DNA of 64,000 bases from UBA11524 sp045591175 (GCA_045591175.1 JAZNSI010000012.1:1-64000), one strand, 5' to 3'. Positions 49,970 to 58,363 are shown, numbered from the stretch's first letter. The notes: generated by a model from the letters alone, not told the origin. Made by a program: numbers and translations.

Positions 49970-51352
49970 ATGACGAAGAAGATCATTTCCCTGTTGATGC
50001 TGCTGATGCTGCTGGCGTCCTGTATCCCCGTCGCGCAGGCTGCCAGCGCCCCGGAAGTCATCACCCATCCGGAGCCGCAGATCGTCATCGAAGGCGGAAA
50101 ATGCACCTTCACCGCTGCCGGTAAGGGGCACACCGGCATCACCTGGCGTATCCAAAGCCCCGACGGCAGCGAGGATTTCCCTTTCACGGATGCGCCCACG
50201 CACTTCCGCGGTCTCAAAGTGTCCGGCAAGAACAGCAACAAGCTCACCCTGAGCAAGATCCCCGGCGAGATGGACGGATGGCTGGTGTACTGCTGCTATT
50301 CCAACAAGACCGGCAAGACGAACACGGACATGGTTCCCCTTTTTGTCACCGACCGCAGCGGAAACCGCATCAACGGCAATGTTGCCGCACCCGCTGCGAC
50401 GCCTGCTCCTGTTGCTGACGACGAGGAGGTCACCTTCGCACCCGCTGAAGGCGCGAAGATCCTCCGTGCTATCGGCTGCGTTATTCACTTTGTGGACAAG
50501 GACGGCAACATCAAGGGCGATTCCTTCACCGAGCTCAACTTCGGCGAGGAGTACTACAACACACTGACCCGCAAGACCGTCACTGACGGCTCCGTGGATG
50601 TAAAGATCTCCGCTGAAATCCCCAAGGGCAAGAAGGTCGCCTACTGGGTCATCAACGGCGCCAAGTATACCTTCAACAACGAAGTGAAGAGCTTCACCCT
50701 GCGCGAGGTTCCCTATGGCATGGTGATCGAAGCCGTCCTGAGCGGCAATACGGCCCAGACTCTGCCCTCTACGGAAGAGATCCAGCAACAGCGCACCGGA
50801 GAAACCCTGCTGGTGGAGACCAAGAGCGCCCGCATGTCCCATGTGAACGACAAGAACAAGGCTTCCGGCGGCTCCTTCACCGAGTTTGACTTCACCAACG
50901 ATTTCACCAACAACGCCACCGGCGAAACCGAGCAGGGCGGCCGGGTGACGGTTCGAGTGGCCGCCAGCATCCCCGAGGGCAAGCTGGTCACCTACTGGCG
51001 GTTCAATGGTGCATGCCTGAACTTCAACTCCGACGTGTCCTCCTTCGTGGTGGAAAACCTGGCCGAGAGCATGCTCTACCAGCCGGTGTTCTACACCAAG
51101 ACCACACCCGTTCCGGAGTATACCATCAACTGCACCAGCTGTACCTTCTCCGGCGGCGGCTATAGCAATGCCAAATCCGGCACAGTTCCCTATGGCACGA
51201 AGATTACCATCACGCCCATCGGCGGCTCCTACACAGGTTACTGGACCGGTAGCTACAATGCCGGCAACTACCGCGATGGTGTGTCTGCTAAACCCATCAC
51301 CTGGACAGTGAAGAATAACTGCTCCTTCTATTGGCATGCAGAAATCAACTGA
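49970..51352 (+). CDS. Secreted Ig-like repeat protein, 460 aa
   Basis: An exported protein with signal peptide (1-24, MTKKIISLLMLLMLLASCIPVAQAA). An N-terminal Ig-like domain (about 27-130) has a W-x-I-x-S-P-D-G turn and a VYCCYSNKTG strand. After a Pro/Ala linker (about 140-150), two related beta domains of about 95 aa follow (about 165-255 and 280-365), sharing GNIKGDSFTELNFGEEYYN / NKASGGSFTEFDFTNDFTN and KKVAYWVINGAKYTFN / KLVTYWRFNGACLNFN. A final small domain holds CTSCTF and GxYTGYWTGSY. I do not recognise the internal repeat. It probably works with the flanking exported proteins. Confidence 0.75.
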   Translation: MTKKIISLLMLLMLLASCIPVAQAASAPEVITHPEPQIVIEGGKCTFTAAGKGHTGITWRIQSPDGSEDFPFTDAPTHFRGLKVSGKNSNKLTLSKIPGEMDGWLVYCCYSNKTGKTNTDMVPLFVTDRSGNRINGNVAAPAATPAPVADDEEVTFAPAEGAKILRAIGCVIHFVDKDGNIKGDSFTELNFGEEYYNTLTRKTVTDGSVDVKISAEIPKGKKVAYWVINGAKYTFNNEVKSFTLREVPYGMVIEAVLSGNTAQTLPSTEEIQQQRTGETLLVETKSARMSHVNDKNKASGGSFTEFDFTNDFTNNATGETEQGGRVTVRVAASIPEGKLVTYWRFNGACLNFNSDVSSFVVENLAESMLYQPVFYTKTTPVPEYTINCTSCTFSGGGYSNAKSGTVPYGTKITITPIGGSYTGYWTGSYNAGNYRDGVSAKPITWTVKNNCSFYWHAEIN

Positions 51353-51368
51353 CGTAAGGAGGATATGC

Positions 51369-52316
51369 ATGAAGCGTTACATTGCGCTGTTCCTGCTGCT
51401 GTGCATGGTGCTTGCCGCCATGCCGGCCCTGGCAGACAGCGGGTATATCGGCAACATGGAGGTTGTCAACTGCAGCGAATGGGTTTCCCTGCGGGAAGAA
51501 CCCAGCACCCGGTCAGAGCGGCTGGTGAAGGTATCTCTGGGCGCCATCGTCAGCAACTGCCGGCAGGTCAACGATGCGTGGATCTACGCGGAGTACGATG
51601 GCTACAGCGGCTACATCCTGGCGGAATACCTGGAGTCCAGCGACGGACGCATCACCTTCAGCGCCATGATGGTCACCATTTCTGACGGCGCGCCCTTCTA
51701 TGCCACGCTGGACAGCACTGTGCCCATTGATTACATTCCGGCCAGCACCATCGTGCGCAACTGCCACATCATGGACAACAACCGGATCTACGTGGAATGG
51801 GGCAGCCGCTGCGGCTTCATCAGCCTGCTGCATGCGGAGGTGTACAATGAGATGCTGCATTTTCCGCAGCAGATCACGCTGCATTGCAACCCTTTTGATG
51901 CTGCTTACGAGGGCTCCGAGCCCGTCCTCCGGATCGACTACACGGCGGATTTCCCCCTCGAACAATACGATTACAGCAAGTACGACTATGCGGAATTCGG
52001 GCTGCCCGAAGGCATGGATCCGGACACGCCTGCGGTGGAATTCGTCCTGCATTCGGACGGGACACTGAATCACGTCCACCTGTTCAACCTGTCCCTTGTG
52101 TCCTGGGACGACGAAACCGGCGATACGGTGTATGACGCGACGCTGGAGCACATCCAGTACCAGGTGGACCCCGAGCATCCGCTTTCCGTCAAGACTGTGA
52201 TCTGGGGAGACACTCCCAATCTGGCTGTTGGCTATGCGGATGATGAAGGCGTATACCATTTCGCCTTCATTGATATCAGCGGCGAGGACGGAAGTCTGAT
52301 TCTTCGTGAATTCTAA
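51369..52316 (+). CDS. Secreted SH3-domain protein, 315 aa
   Basis: An exported protein starting at ATG 51369 after AAGGAGG. The signal peptide (1-22, ending MPALAD) is followed by a bacterial SH3 domain (about 28-90: VVNCSEWVSLREEPSTRSERLVKVSLGAIV ... YSGYILAEYL), a second SH3-like segment (about 95-165, VTISDGAPFYATLDSTVPIDYIPASTIV ... RCGFISLLHAEV) and a C-terminal beta domain without recognised family. SH3b domains in secreted Firmicutes proteins usually bind cell wall. It is the last gene of the rightward exported-protein operon. Confidence 0.78.
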   Translation: MKRYIALFLLLCMVLAAMPALADSGYIGNMEVVNCSEWVSLREEPSTRSERLVKVSLGAIVSNCRQVNDAWIYAEYDGYSGYILAEYLESSDGRITFSAMMVTISDGAPFYATLDSTVPIDYIPASTIVRNCHIMDNNRIYVEWGSRCGFISLLHAEVYNEMLHFPQQITLHCNPFDAAYEGSEPVLRIDYTADFPLEQYDYSKYDYAEFGLPEGMDPDTPAVEFVLHSDGTLNHVHLFNLSLVSWDDETGDTVYDATLEHIQYQVDPEHPLSVKTVIWGDTPNLAVGYADDEGVYHFAFIDISGEDGSLILREF

Positions 52317-52371
52317 CGATTCAGAAGGAAGAAATGTAGTTACGCTAAGAAAAGAATCAGGAGGAAATGCG

Positions 52372-52545
52372 TTGGAAAAGGAGCCTCTTATGGTTCGCTG
52401 CCCTGTCTGCAACGGCGAAACAGGCGTGAAAGTGTTTGAAGCCACTGTGCTGCTGTACTTTCCGCTGACCTGCCCTCACTGCAAACAGGAAACGATCATC
52501 AATGTTGTAAAGCTGAAACTGGTCCCCAGCGGACCTGCCACCTAA
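52372..52545 (+). CDS. Cysteine-rich KTR family protein
   Basis: A 57-aa zinc-ribbon-type protein. The two Cys pairs CPVCNGETGVKV and FPLTCPHCKQETIINV match the cysteine-rich KTR family, whose members are common on conjugative elements of the Tn916/ICE type. I chose the TTG at 52372, 8 nt after AGGAGG; the ATG at 52390 with GGAG 6 nt upstream is an alternative and keeps both Cys pairs. It follows the SH3 protein gene closely and converges on an XRE regulator across a shared terminator. Confidence 0.7.
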   Translation: MEKEPLMVRCPVCNGETGVKVFEATVLLYFPLTCPHCKQETIINVVKLKLVPSGPAT

Positions 52546-52569
52546 TTTGCGTCTCCATACAAGCAAAAA

Positions 52570-52598
52570 GCCTGCTTCCCTGAACAAAGGAAGCAGGC
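52570..52598. terminator. Bidirectional terminator between convergent genes
   Basis: GCCTGCTTCC/GGAAGCAGGC stem with a 9-nt loop, T-rich on both sides (ATGTTTTATT rightward, TTTTTGCTT leftward). Confidence 0.88.
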
Positions 52599-52603
52599 AT
52601 GTT

Positions 52604-52960
52604 TTATTGGTCAGCAATCATTTTCCCCTGCGCTGAGCGGAAGGCGTCCAGCACCGATTCACAGATCGACAGCAGCATCGACAGTTCCTCATCGCTGCAA
52701 TCATCAAGCAGCAGCTGCAGACGCTTTATATCGCTGTTATCGTGGTTTTTTTCGGGATAAAACACAGCATTTGCGTCAATACCCAGTGCACGAATCAGCG
52801 CCCACAGGATCTCCATCTTCGGGTTGCCCTTGTAGTGCTCAATATTCAAAATGGTTCGCTCATCCGCCTGAATACGCTCGGCAACTTCCAGCTGGGTCAT
52901 TTTCTGGCCAAGCCTGGCTTGCTTGACAACATTTCCCAGGGTATACGCAAATTCCTGCAC
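52604..52960 (-). CDS. XRE-family transcriptional regulator
   Basis: A 118-aa DNA-binding protein with an N-terminal HTH_3 domain (about 8-62: LGNVVKQARLGQKMTQLEVAERIQADERTILNIEHYKGNPKMEILWALIRAL) and a C-terminal helical part (about 75-115). Small XRE regulators of this type next to a cysteine-rich KTR gene are typical of integrative conjugative elements. It has its own leftward promoter. The target is unknown. Confidence 0.88.
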   Translation of the reverse strand: MQEFAYTLGNVVKQARLGQKMTQLEVAERIQADERTILNIEHYKGNPKMEILWALIRALGIDANAVFYPEKNHDNSDIKRLQLLLDDCSDEELSMLLSICESVLDAFRSAQGKMIADQ

Positions 52961-52979
52961 TGCAATTCACCTCATTGCT

Positions 52980-53007
52980 ATTCTACAATAGATTGCGCCA
53001 TTCTCAA
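52980..53007 (-). promoter_or_regulatory. Promoter of the XRE regulator
   Basis: TTGAGA (53007-53002), 16-bp spacer, TAGAAT (52985-52980) on the minus strand. Confidence 0.5.
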
Positions 53008-53056
53008 ATGTATCTCCTTTCATGTTTTTTATGTATTTGGTTTCACATTTCATGTT

Positions 53057-53412
53057 TTAGACATGGTGTAGTTGGTGTAGGTTTCCATAAATCCTTCTTC
53101 TATATATTCTTTCCTCCATTGCCTGTATTCTTGCTTTATACTGCGGCGTGGCAATGAACAGCTCCTTCACCTGAGTATCCAATGTATGATAGATTGCTGC
53201 AATGACGTCTTCTTCTCGGGCATACATTCCTGTGCAATGATCTGCCCCGATCCGATTCTTGGTTATGCAGGTGAAAAAGTGCCAGTCAGCATGTCCTGTG
53301 CCACGCTTTCTCTGCATCTTGCTGCCGCAGCAGGCACAGATCACTTTCCCTTTCAGAATGTTTTCTGAAGGCTGTGCATCAGGTGCAATATGGATACCTC
53401 CTGTTCGATAAT
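53057..53412 (-). pseudogene. Large serine recombinase remnant (zinc beta-ribbon and part of coiled coil)
   Basis: The frame, without a credible start, encodes SLNYRTGGIHIAPDAQPSEN, then ILKGKVICACCGSKMQRKR and a matching TCITKNRIGADHC. This is the recombinase zinc beta-ribbon domain of large serine recombinases, followed by the beginning of the coiled-coil (KARIQAMEERIYRRR). The catalytic N-terminal domain and most of the C-terminus are missing, and an in-frame stop precedes the segment. Full-length members are 500-600 aa. It marks a decayed integration module near the distal part of the island. Confidence 0.75.
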
Positions 53413-53818
53413 TAAGTGATCATGATGACTGGTCTTTGCCACTTACAGCTCAGGAACACTTCGTTTCTTGGTCTTTCCCATATGCACGGGATTCTTATGC
53501 TGGTGCTACTTCAGCTGCTCCCGCAGAGAGGGACGCTTTGCCTCTGCCGGGCGCTTCTCCTCACGGTCGTTCCGCACACTCTCTGCCTTCCCGTTATTGA
53601 TCACGCCGTCCAGCATACGCACATGGACGTGAGGATAAGATCATACAGGCGGCGGGCTGCTGAAGGATATGTATGGGTAAGAATGCAGTTCTGCATCACC
53701 GCAAGCACGAGGTTGTTCTTTACAGGAGCAGCCTCTTTTTGTTTTACCGTGATGGAACGAAGAGAAGGTCTTGCAAGCAAAGCTGCCCCTATATGCCGAA
53801 GCTCCGGAGCGGCTACCA
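53413..53818. other. Degraded mobile-element sequence without intact gene
   Basis: This 400-bp stretch has no complete gene. On the minus strand, about 53640-53510, a frame encodes VRMLDGVINNGKAESV then KRPSLREQLK and stop. That resembles the basic PSxxEQLK-type C-terminal tails of small accessory proteins on Firmicutes conjugative elements; the assignment is weak. The rest shows nothing I can name. Confidence 0.4.
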
Positions 53819-54433
53819 TTATGACAATTCCGCAAGACCATTCCTGTGGAGGGTATACACACCAACCAGCAACGCACCCTGTCCCAGCACGTTCACGCCT
53901 TCAGCGATCCAGTTCATGGCAGCTTCTGCAAAGTCCTTGGAGGACAGATACCCCATGCACAGTGAGCAAACAAAGGAGAATACAATCACTGCGATCAGCC
54001 AGGGTTTCTTAACCTTCACAGCGAGGATGCACAGCACCGTGTCGATCATGCCCAGGCCGGCCACCATCAGGCCAACGAACAGGAATGTCCCCATAAACAG
54101 CGGAGGTGCAACAGCCAGCATGGCGGTTTTTCTACCCTGCTTGCGGCACAACATCGTCAGGGTGCCAATGCCTGCCAGCAGGAATCCGATAGACTGCACA
54201 GGAAAGAATATATCGTTCAGGGCCGCGAAGTCACAGATGCCCGCTGCATACAACAGCTTATAGGTTGCTTTGAGCGCGCCCGCAATGGTCACATTGAGCA
54301 AGCCTGCAGAGAAAATGGCAAATGTACCTTTGCTCATCAGGTGATACAGGTCACGCATCAGGATCACTGCCGCAATGGCAAAGAACGCAACCGGGATGTA
54401 ATCCGCCAGCGCCATCGGAACAGAAAATTCCAT
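53819..54433 (-). CDS. Polytopic membrane protein, 204 aa
   Basis: I do not recognise the family. The protein has six or seven hydrophobic helices (about 10-28, 35-58, 66-90, 100-122, 124-140, 145-162, 180-198) with short polar loops and a Lys/Arg-rich inner loop (CRKQGRKTA). It is the last gene of the tight five-gene reductase operon (13-nt gap to the upstream gene). It may act with the DUF1295-type enzyme in the membrane. Confidence 0.65.
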   Translation of the reverse strand: MEFSVPMALADYIPVAFFAIAAVILMRDLYHLMSKGTFAIFSAGLLNVTIAGALKATYKLLYAAGICDFAALNDIFFPVQSIGFLLAGIGTLTMLCRKQGRKTAMLAVAPPLFMGTFLFVGLMVAGLGMIDTVLCILAVKVKKPWLIAVIVFSFVCSLCMGYLSSKDFAEAAMNWIAEGVNVLGQGALLVGVYTLHRNGLAELS

Positions 54434-54446
54434 ATTCGCAGTCTCC

Positions 54447-55262
54447 TCACTTCTTGTTCAGATGATAAACAGGCAGCAGCGGGATGATGATGGGTGTCTT
54501 GTCAGCATAGGCCGCATATTCGGCATTGTTTCCGTAACGAGCCATCTGACGCTTCTCCAGTCGCTGGGCGCCGTTGAACATGATGTACACAATGCAGATA
54601 TATGCCAGGATGGCAGTGATCCACTGGCCTGCGCCCGCATAGGTGGTCAAGCCGCTGATGAACACGCCGGTCCAAAAGAGAATCTCGCCGAAGTAGTTGG
54701 GGCAGCGGCAGATTTTGTACAGGCCCTGGGTCGCCACCATGTCGGGGCGAGCCTTCTTCTGGGCGGATTTCTGGTTATCAGCGATGGATTCCAGCACCAG
54801 ACCGAAGACAGACACCGCAAAGCCGACAACAGGGACGGCCACATCCACAGAGGCATTGGTGAAGCGGAACAGCATGGGGCTGATCTGGGCAGTGTAGAGG
54901 ATGGCGACGGTCACCCAAATGACAGCCAGTACGAAGACAGGCATCTTCTTTTCGCTGTTCTTGTTCAGAGTATCCTTGGCGACGTCGGTTTTGCGGAAGG
55001 TGATACTCTTGAGCTCACGCACCAGCAGAAAGCCACTCAAACGCGTGCCGTAGGCAATGAACAGCGCGCACTGCACCAGCATAATCCACAAAGGCGCAGC
55101 GGTCGGGCTGACAAGGTACATGATCAGCGTGGCGATACCGCCGGCAGCGACCGCAAAGCCATAGCCGATGGACAGGAAGTACACAAACTTATAGAAGCCG
55201 ACAGCGCAGGCCGCAGCACACACAATCAGCAGAATTCCAAGCAGATTCCAAGGCATATCCAT
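54447..55262 (-). CDS. DUF1295 / steroid 5-alpha-reductase-like membrane enzyme
   Basis: A 271-aa protein with about seven membrane helices. The C-terminal signature GLYKICRCPNYFGEILFWTGVF (about 187-208), with the later RYGNNAEYAAYADKTP, corresponds to the L-x-x-x-x-R-x-P-N-Y-x-G/E motif of the DUF1295/steroid 5-alpha-reductase/isoprenylcysteine-methyltransferase superfamily. That motif binds NADPH or S-adenosylmethionine. Bacterial members reduce or methylate lipid-like substrates; the exact substrate cannot be read. It is encoded between an NAD epimerase and a membrane protein with gaps of 8 and 13 nt, so it belongs to a lipid or steroid-like reduction operon. Confidence 0.75.
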   Translation of the reverse strand: MDMPWNLLGILLIVCAAACAVGFYKFVYFLSIGYGFAVAAGGIATLIMYLVSPTAAPLWIMLVQCALFIAYGTRLSGFLLVRELKSITFRKTDVAKDTLNKNSEKKMPVFVLAVIWVTVAILYTAQISPMLFRFTNASVDVAVPVVGFAVSVFGLVLESIADNQKSAQKKARPDMVATQGLYKICRCPNYFGEILFWTGVFISGLTTYAGAGQWITAILAYICIVYIMFNGAQRLEKRQMARYGNNAEYAAYADKTPIIIPLLPVYHLNKK

Positions 55263-55270
55263 TGCCCTCC

Positions 55271-56125
55271 TTAACCGAAGTAGAACTTAATGTATTCGCC
55301 AAAGCTAGCCTCGCCCACCGCAGTGTCGCCCACGAGGTTGTGGGAGAGAGTCCACTTGGAGAACAGGATGATGTCGTGCTTGCCAGCCTTTTTGATCTTG
55401 GGCAGATTAGCCAGAATGCCGAAAAGCCAGATGGGCGCCCACTTGATCTTCAGCGGCTTTTTCGCAGCCGCAAAGCACATGGCGGCCATTTCCTCGTAAG
55501 TATAGGTCTCCTTTCCGCCCACGTTATAGACGGCGTTCCTGTCATTCATGTGCGCCACGATGAACGCAGCGAAATCCGGACAATCCACCACATTGGCCTT
55601 GACGGAGCCATAGCCCTTGAGCAACTGCATCTCGCCCTTGTCTACATAGGGCTTGAACACCTTGGCAATATCGTAGAAATAGCCCGTAGGGCGGTGGATG
55701 ACATAGGCCATGCCGCTCTTTTTCAGTTCCTTCTCAAAAAGGTATTTGGCATGCAGCATGGGCACCTTTTCCGCACCCGGCTCGTCGCAGGAGATAACGG
55801 AAATGTAGGTGAAGTTCTTCACTCCTGCGGCCAGGGCCTCAGCAAGAAGGTTCATATTGCCCTGGTAGTCAATATCATAAGCGGTGAACTTGGTGGACGC
55901 ACCCGTCAGGCCCACGGTGGAGATGACCGTATCCACGCCGTCACAGATGCCCTTAAGGGTTTCGGACTTCGTGGCATCGATGGGCGCAAAGGTGTATTTC
56001 CCCTCTGTCCCGGAAACGCTGCCTTCCTTCAGGTCAGCCGCCACAACATCGTGGCCCTCTGCACACAGCTTTTTGAGAATCTCAGCGCCCAGGTTGCCAA
56101 AGGCGCCTGCAAGCAAAATCTTCAT
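55271..56125 (-). CDS. NAD(P)-dependent epimerase/NmrA-like oxidoreductase
   Basis: A 284-aa Rossmann-fold protein of the atypical short-chain dehydrogenase group. The N-terminal nucleotide-binding motif is AGAFGNLGAEILKKL (GxxGxxG), followed by VAADLKEG and FAPIDATK. HAKYLFEKELKKSGM supplies a plausible K of an extended-SDR active site, although a YxxxK motif is not clear. C-terminal hydrophobic segments (KWAPIWLFGILANLPKI) may contact the membrane. It is the third gene of the reductase operon. 3-beta-hydroxysteroid dehydrogenase-type enzymes belong to the same superfamily; substrate is not determinable. Confidence 0.8.
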   Translation of the reverse strand: MKILLAGAFGNLGAEILKKLCAEGHDVVAADLKEGSVSGTEGKYTFAPIDATKSETLKGICDGVDTVISTVGLTGASTKFTAYDIDYQGNMNLLAEALAAGVKNFTYISVISCDEPGAEKVPMLHAKYLFEKELKKSGMAYVIHRPTGYFYDIAKVFKPYVDKGEMQLLKGYGSVKANVVDCPDFAAFIVAHMNDRNAVYNVGGKETYTYEEMAAMCFAAAKKPLKIKWAPIWLFGILANLPKIKKAGKHDIILFSKWTLSHNLVGDTAVGEASFGEYIKFYFG

Positions 56126-56136
56126 TGCTCGTCTCC

Positions 56137-57063
56137 TTACTTCTTGTTCTTTTCCTTCGCGCGCTTGTCATTGATGATCTTCATGTGTTCTTCTGTGATC
56201 AGCGTCACATTGTTTTCCTTCGCCCAGGCCACGCAGCCCTTGAGCACCACGGACAGGAACACGCGCGGCACGCCGAGGATGGTCATCAGCGCCTCGTCGG
56301 TAAACTTGATGGTATCATCAGCGCGGTCAGCCGCATAACGCACGGACTCCAGCGATGCCTGTCGCATCTGCAGCAGTTCTGCACGCATGCGGGTCTTGCG
56401 ATGGAACCAGAAGTTCTTGCTGTCGCGGTAGCCGTAGTCAACAGGCAGCGGCGGAAAATCCTTCGCCTTCACGCCGTTGATGATGGCGTCGGCGTACTTC
56501 TTCTTCATCAGGATCTTGTCCACACGGAGGATGAAGTGCGCGCCAAACTTGGAGGTAATGCCGTTGAAATCATGGTAAGGACCCTCGTAGCCGTTCAGCT
56601 CCCCGGGGAGGTCCTTGTCTGCGCCATCCAGCTCACGCATCCAGGTGCACTCCACGGCTTCTATCGCGTCCGTCAGCACCATGGGGCGCTTTTCGCCGGT
56701 TTCCTCCTCCAGCAGGCTCGTTTCCAGCTTGAACTTGCACTTGGGCATCTTCTCCTCAGGCTTGTCGCCGGGCCAGGAGAGCTTCACCGCCTCCTTGAAA
56801 GTAGCAGGCTTGTCATCGATAAAGTTCAGCGTGCACTTGCCGTTGCGCAGGATGTTCTGCGCGGTATTGGAGGAATTGCGGCAGCACAACAGCATTGCAT
56901 AGTAGTCCTTGCCAGCCACATAATAGGGCTGCACAAGGGAGTAGGGGCCGAGGTTGGTGGTGCCATCCTCACAAAGGGTAGAGATGATGACCGTGGGCAT
57001 CGGGAAATACAGGGAGGTCTGATAGAAATTATCTACGATGCGAAGATTCTCAAAGCTGCTCAT
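56137..57063 (-). CDS. Flavin reductase-like FMN-binding protein
   Basis: A 308-aa protein with an N-terminal split-barrel flavin reductase-like domain (about 15-200: PMPTVIISTLCEDGTTNLGPYSLVQPYYV ... NTAQNILRNGKCTLNFID). The family binds FMN and either reduces flavins or acts on its own substrate. The C-terminal part (about 205-308) is helical and basic, ending KRAKEKNKK, and holds MTILGVPRVFLSVVLKGCVAWAKE; this extension is longer than in typical flavin reductases. It lies 24 nt after the SDR gene and 11 nt before the epimerase gene, and may supply reduced flavin to the pathway. Confidence 0.8.
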   Translation of the reverse strand: MSSFENLRIVDNFYQTSLYFPMPTVIISTLCEDGTTNLGPYSLVQPYYVAGKDYYAMLLCCRNSSNTAQNILRNGKCTLNFIDDKPATFKEAVKLSWPGDKPEEKMPKCKFKLETSLLEEETGEKRPMVLTDAIEAVECTWMRELDGADKDLPGELNGYEGPYHDFNGITSKFGAHFILRVDKILMKKKYADAIINGVKAKDFPPLPVDYGYRDSKNFWFHRKTRMRAELLQMRQASLESVRYAADRADDTIKFTDEALMTILGVPRVFLSVVLKGCVAWAKENNVTLITEEHMKIINDKRAKEKNKK

Positions 57064-57087
57064 GTTGATGCTCCTTTTCGCTATATC

Positions 57088-57888
57088 TTACTTGAAGAAA
57101 TCACGTTTGTTGAAGCCTGCCGTCATGAAACGCCACGCGGCCTTACCACCGGTGAGCCACTCAATATGGGCGTTGTTCTTCATATTCTGAAGCATGCGTT
57201 CAGAAAGGAATGCCGCCACCACATCGGGATAATCACCAAGGATGTTGTAAACCTTTTTGGTCTTCTCCGGTAGGTCGATAGCCTCCTGATCTCCCAGAGC
57301 CTTCACTGTGAAATCCGTGATCATGATACCAGGGCTCAGACGGCCCACCAGCACACCGGTCTGCTTCTCATCGCTTTCCTTCGCCAGCGCCTGGGTAAAG
57401 TGGGTCACCGCCCGCTTGGTGGTACCGTACATATTCAAACCCAGCATCATGGCGTCATTGCTGCCGTAGCCCTCCATGTTGTAGATTGCGCCGTGGCCCT
57501 GCGCCGCCATGATCTCCATGGCTGCCTTGCTGCCAAGGACAGCACCCTTCAGGTCCACATCTACCAGCAGGGAAATTTCCCGCTCGGTCAGCTCCCACAC
57601 CGGCTTCATCGGCTGATTCACGCCGGCGTTATTGATCCATATGTCAATCTGGCCACACTGCTCCCTGGCATACTGTGCCAGCTGCTGCATGTCCTCATAC
57701 AGCGCCACATTGCCGGCGCAGGCATAGACCTGGCTGCCGCCGGGTAGCTTCTCGATTTCAGTCTTTGCCTCATTCAGACGCTCAGCATTGAGGTCGTTGA
57801 GGACGATCTTCATTCCTTGCTTGGCAAAGCAGCGTGCCAGTTCTAGACCCAGCCCACGACCGCTGCCGGTAATAACGACAGTTTTCAT
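57088..57888 (-). CDS. Short-chain dehydrogenase/reductase, first gene of the reductase operon
   Basis: A 266-aa classical SDR. The N-terminal cofactor motif is TGSGRGLGLELARC (TGxxxGxG). NNAG is in IWINNAGVNQP, and the catalytic region has the YxxxK-type YGTTKRAVTHF. The conserved catalytic Ser before it is not obvious: the segment reads IYNMEGYGSNDAMM, with Ser a few positions off. C-terminal LSPGIMITDF matches the PG motif. RBS GAGGAGG precedes the ATG. It heads the five-gene operon with its own promoter. Substrate unknown; a lipid, steroid or bile-acid alcohol/ketone is possible given the neighbours. Confidence 0.85.
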   Translation of the reverse strand: MKTVVITGSGRGLGLELARCFAKQGMKIVLNDLNAERLNEAKTEIEKLPGGSQVYACAGNVALYEDMQQLAQYAREQCGQIDIWINNAGVNQPMKPVWELTEREISLLVDVDLKGAVLGSKAAMEIMAAQGHGAIYNMEGYGSNDAMMLGLNMYGTTKRAVTHFTQALAKESDEKQTGVLVGRLSPGIMITDFTVKALGDQEAIDLPEKTKKVYNILGDYPDVVAAFLSERMLQNMKNNAHIEWLTGGKAAWRFMTAGFNKRDFFK

Positions 57889-57926
57889 AATTTTTCCTCC
57901 TCATTTATGTTATAGTTCTTGATGTA

Positions 57927-57956
57927 AGTATACTCCCTGAAGAGGAATAAAGTCAA
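57927..57956 (-). promoter_or_regulatory. Promoter of the five-gene reductase operon
   Basis: TTGACT (57956-57951), 18-bp spacer, TATACT (57932-57927) on the minus strand. The spacer carries a weak dyad (CCTCTTCAGGGAG), so regulation by a spacer-binding activator is possible. Confidence 0.65.
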
Positions 57957-58182
57957 TATATCAAGCAAGAATGTATTTAGGTATGCGCGGGAACTGTTCC
58001 TCCAGCATTTTCCGAAAGTATTCTCTCAGGGCCTCAAGAGCTACAATGGTCTATACAACTTATGGGTATGTTTCCGAAGTCCGGAGTTGCGCGATAGTAT
58101 TGAGGCATCCCCACATAACAGGTGCAAATATGATACCACAGAAACAAGTTGAACGTACGTTTGTTCTCTTTACGGGCTCCAA

Positions 58183-58218
58183 TCTGATGGTCGCTGGTTC
58201 GAATCCAGTCGGGCGTAC
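58183..58218 (+). repeat. tRNA-Arg 3'-end repeat, copy 2 (attR-like)
   Basis: Matches the 3' part of tRNA-Arg with one mismatch in 36 nt, and 30 nt in a row are identical to 36182-36211. Weaker similarity reaches the anticodon loop (CTCC at 58177-58180). The 5' half of a tRNA is missing. TCCCGC...GCGGGA followed by CTTTTTGTTTT (about 58221-58267) looks like a displaced tRNA terminator. Confidence 0.8.
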
Positions 58219-58330
58219 TTCCCGCCATCCTTGTGTTTTCAAAGGGTTGCGGGACTTTTTGTTTTCTCCGAAATGACCTCACACCTCATCCAACCCAACA
58301 GTCTTATTGTTCTAACTCAGCATGACAAAA

Positions 58331-58363
58331 AACGCACCGGATTTACTGATAATCCGATGCGTT
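58331..58363 (-). terminator. Terminator of the ribokinase operon
   Basis: AACGCACCGGATT/AATCCGATGCGTT stem with a 7-nt loop and TTTTTTG on the minus strand, 28 nt after the stop codon. Confidence 0.85.

Noticed and set aside
53416..54012. A 198-aa plus-strand frame at 53.4-54.0 kb
   Set aside because: No ribosome site or motif. It crosses the remnant region and the end of a real minus-strand gene.
58171..58218. A second complete tRNA gene at 58.2 kb
   Set aside because: Only the part from the anticodon loop to the 3' end resembles tRNA-Arg. There is no D arm or 5' acceptor strand.
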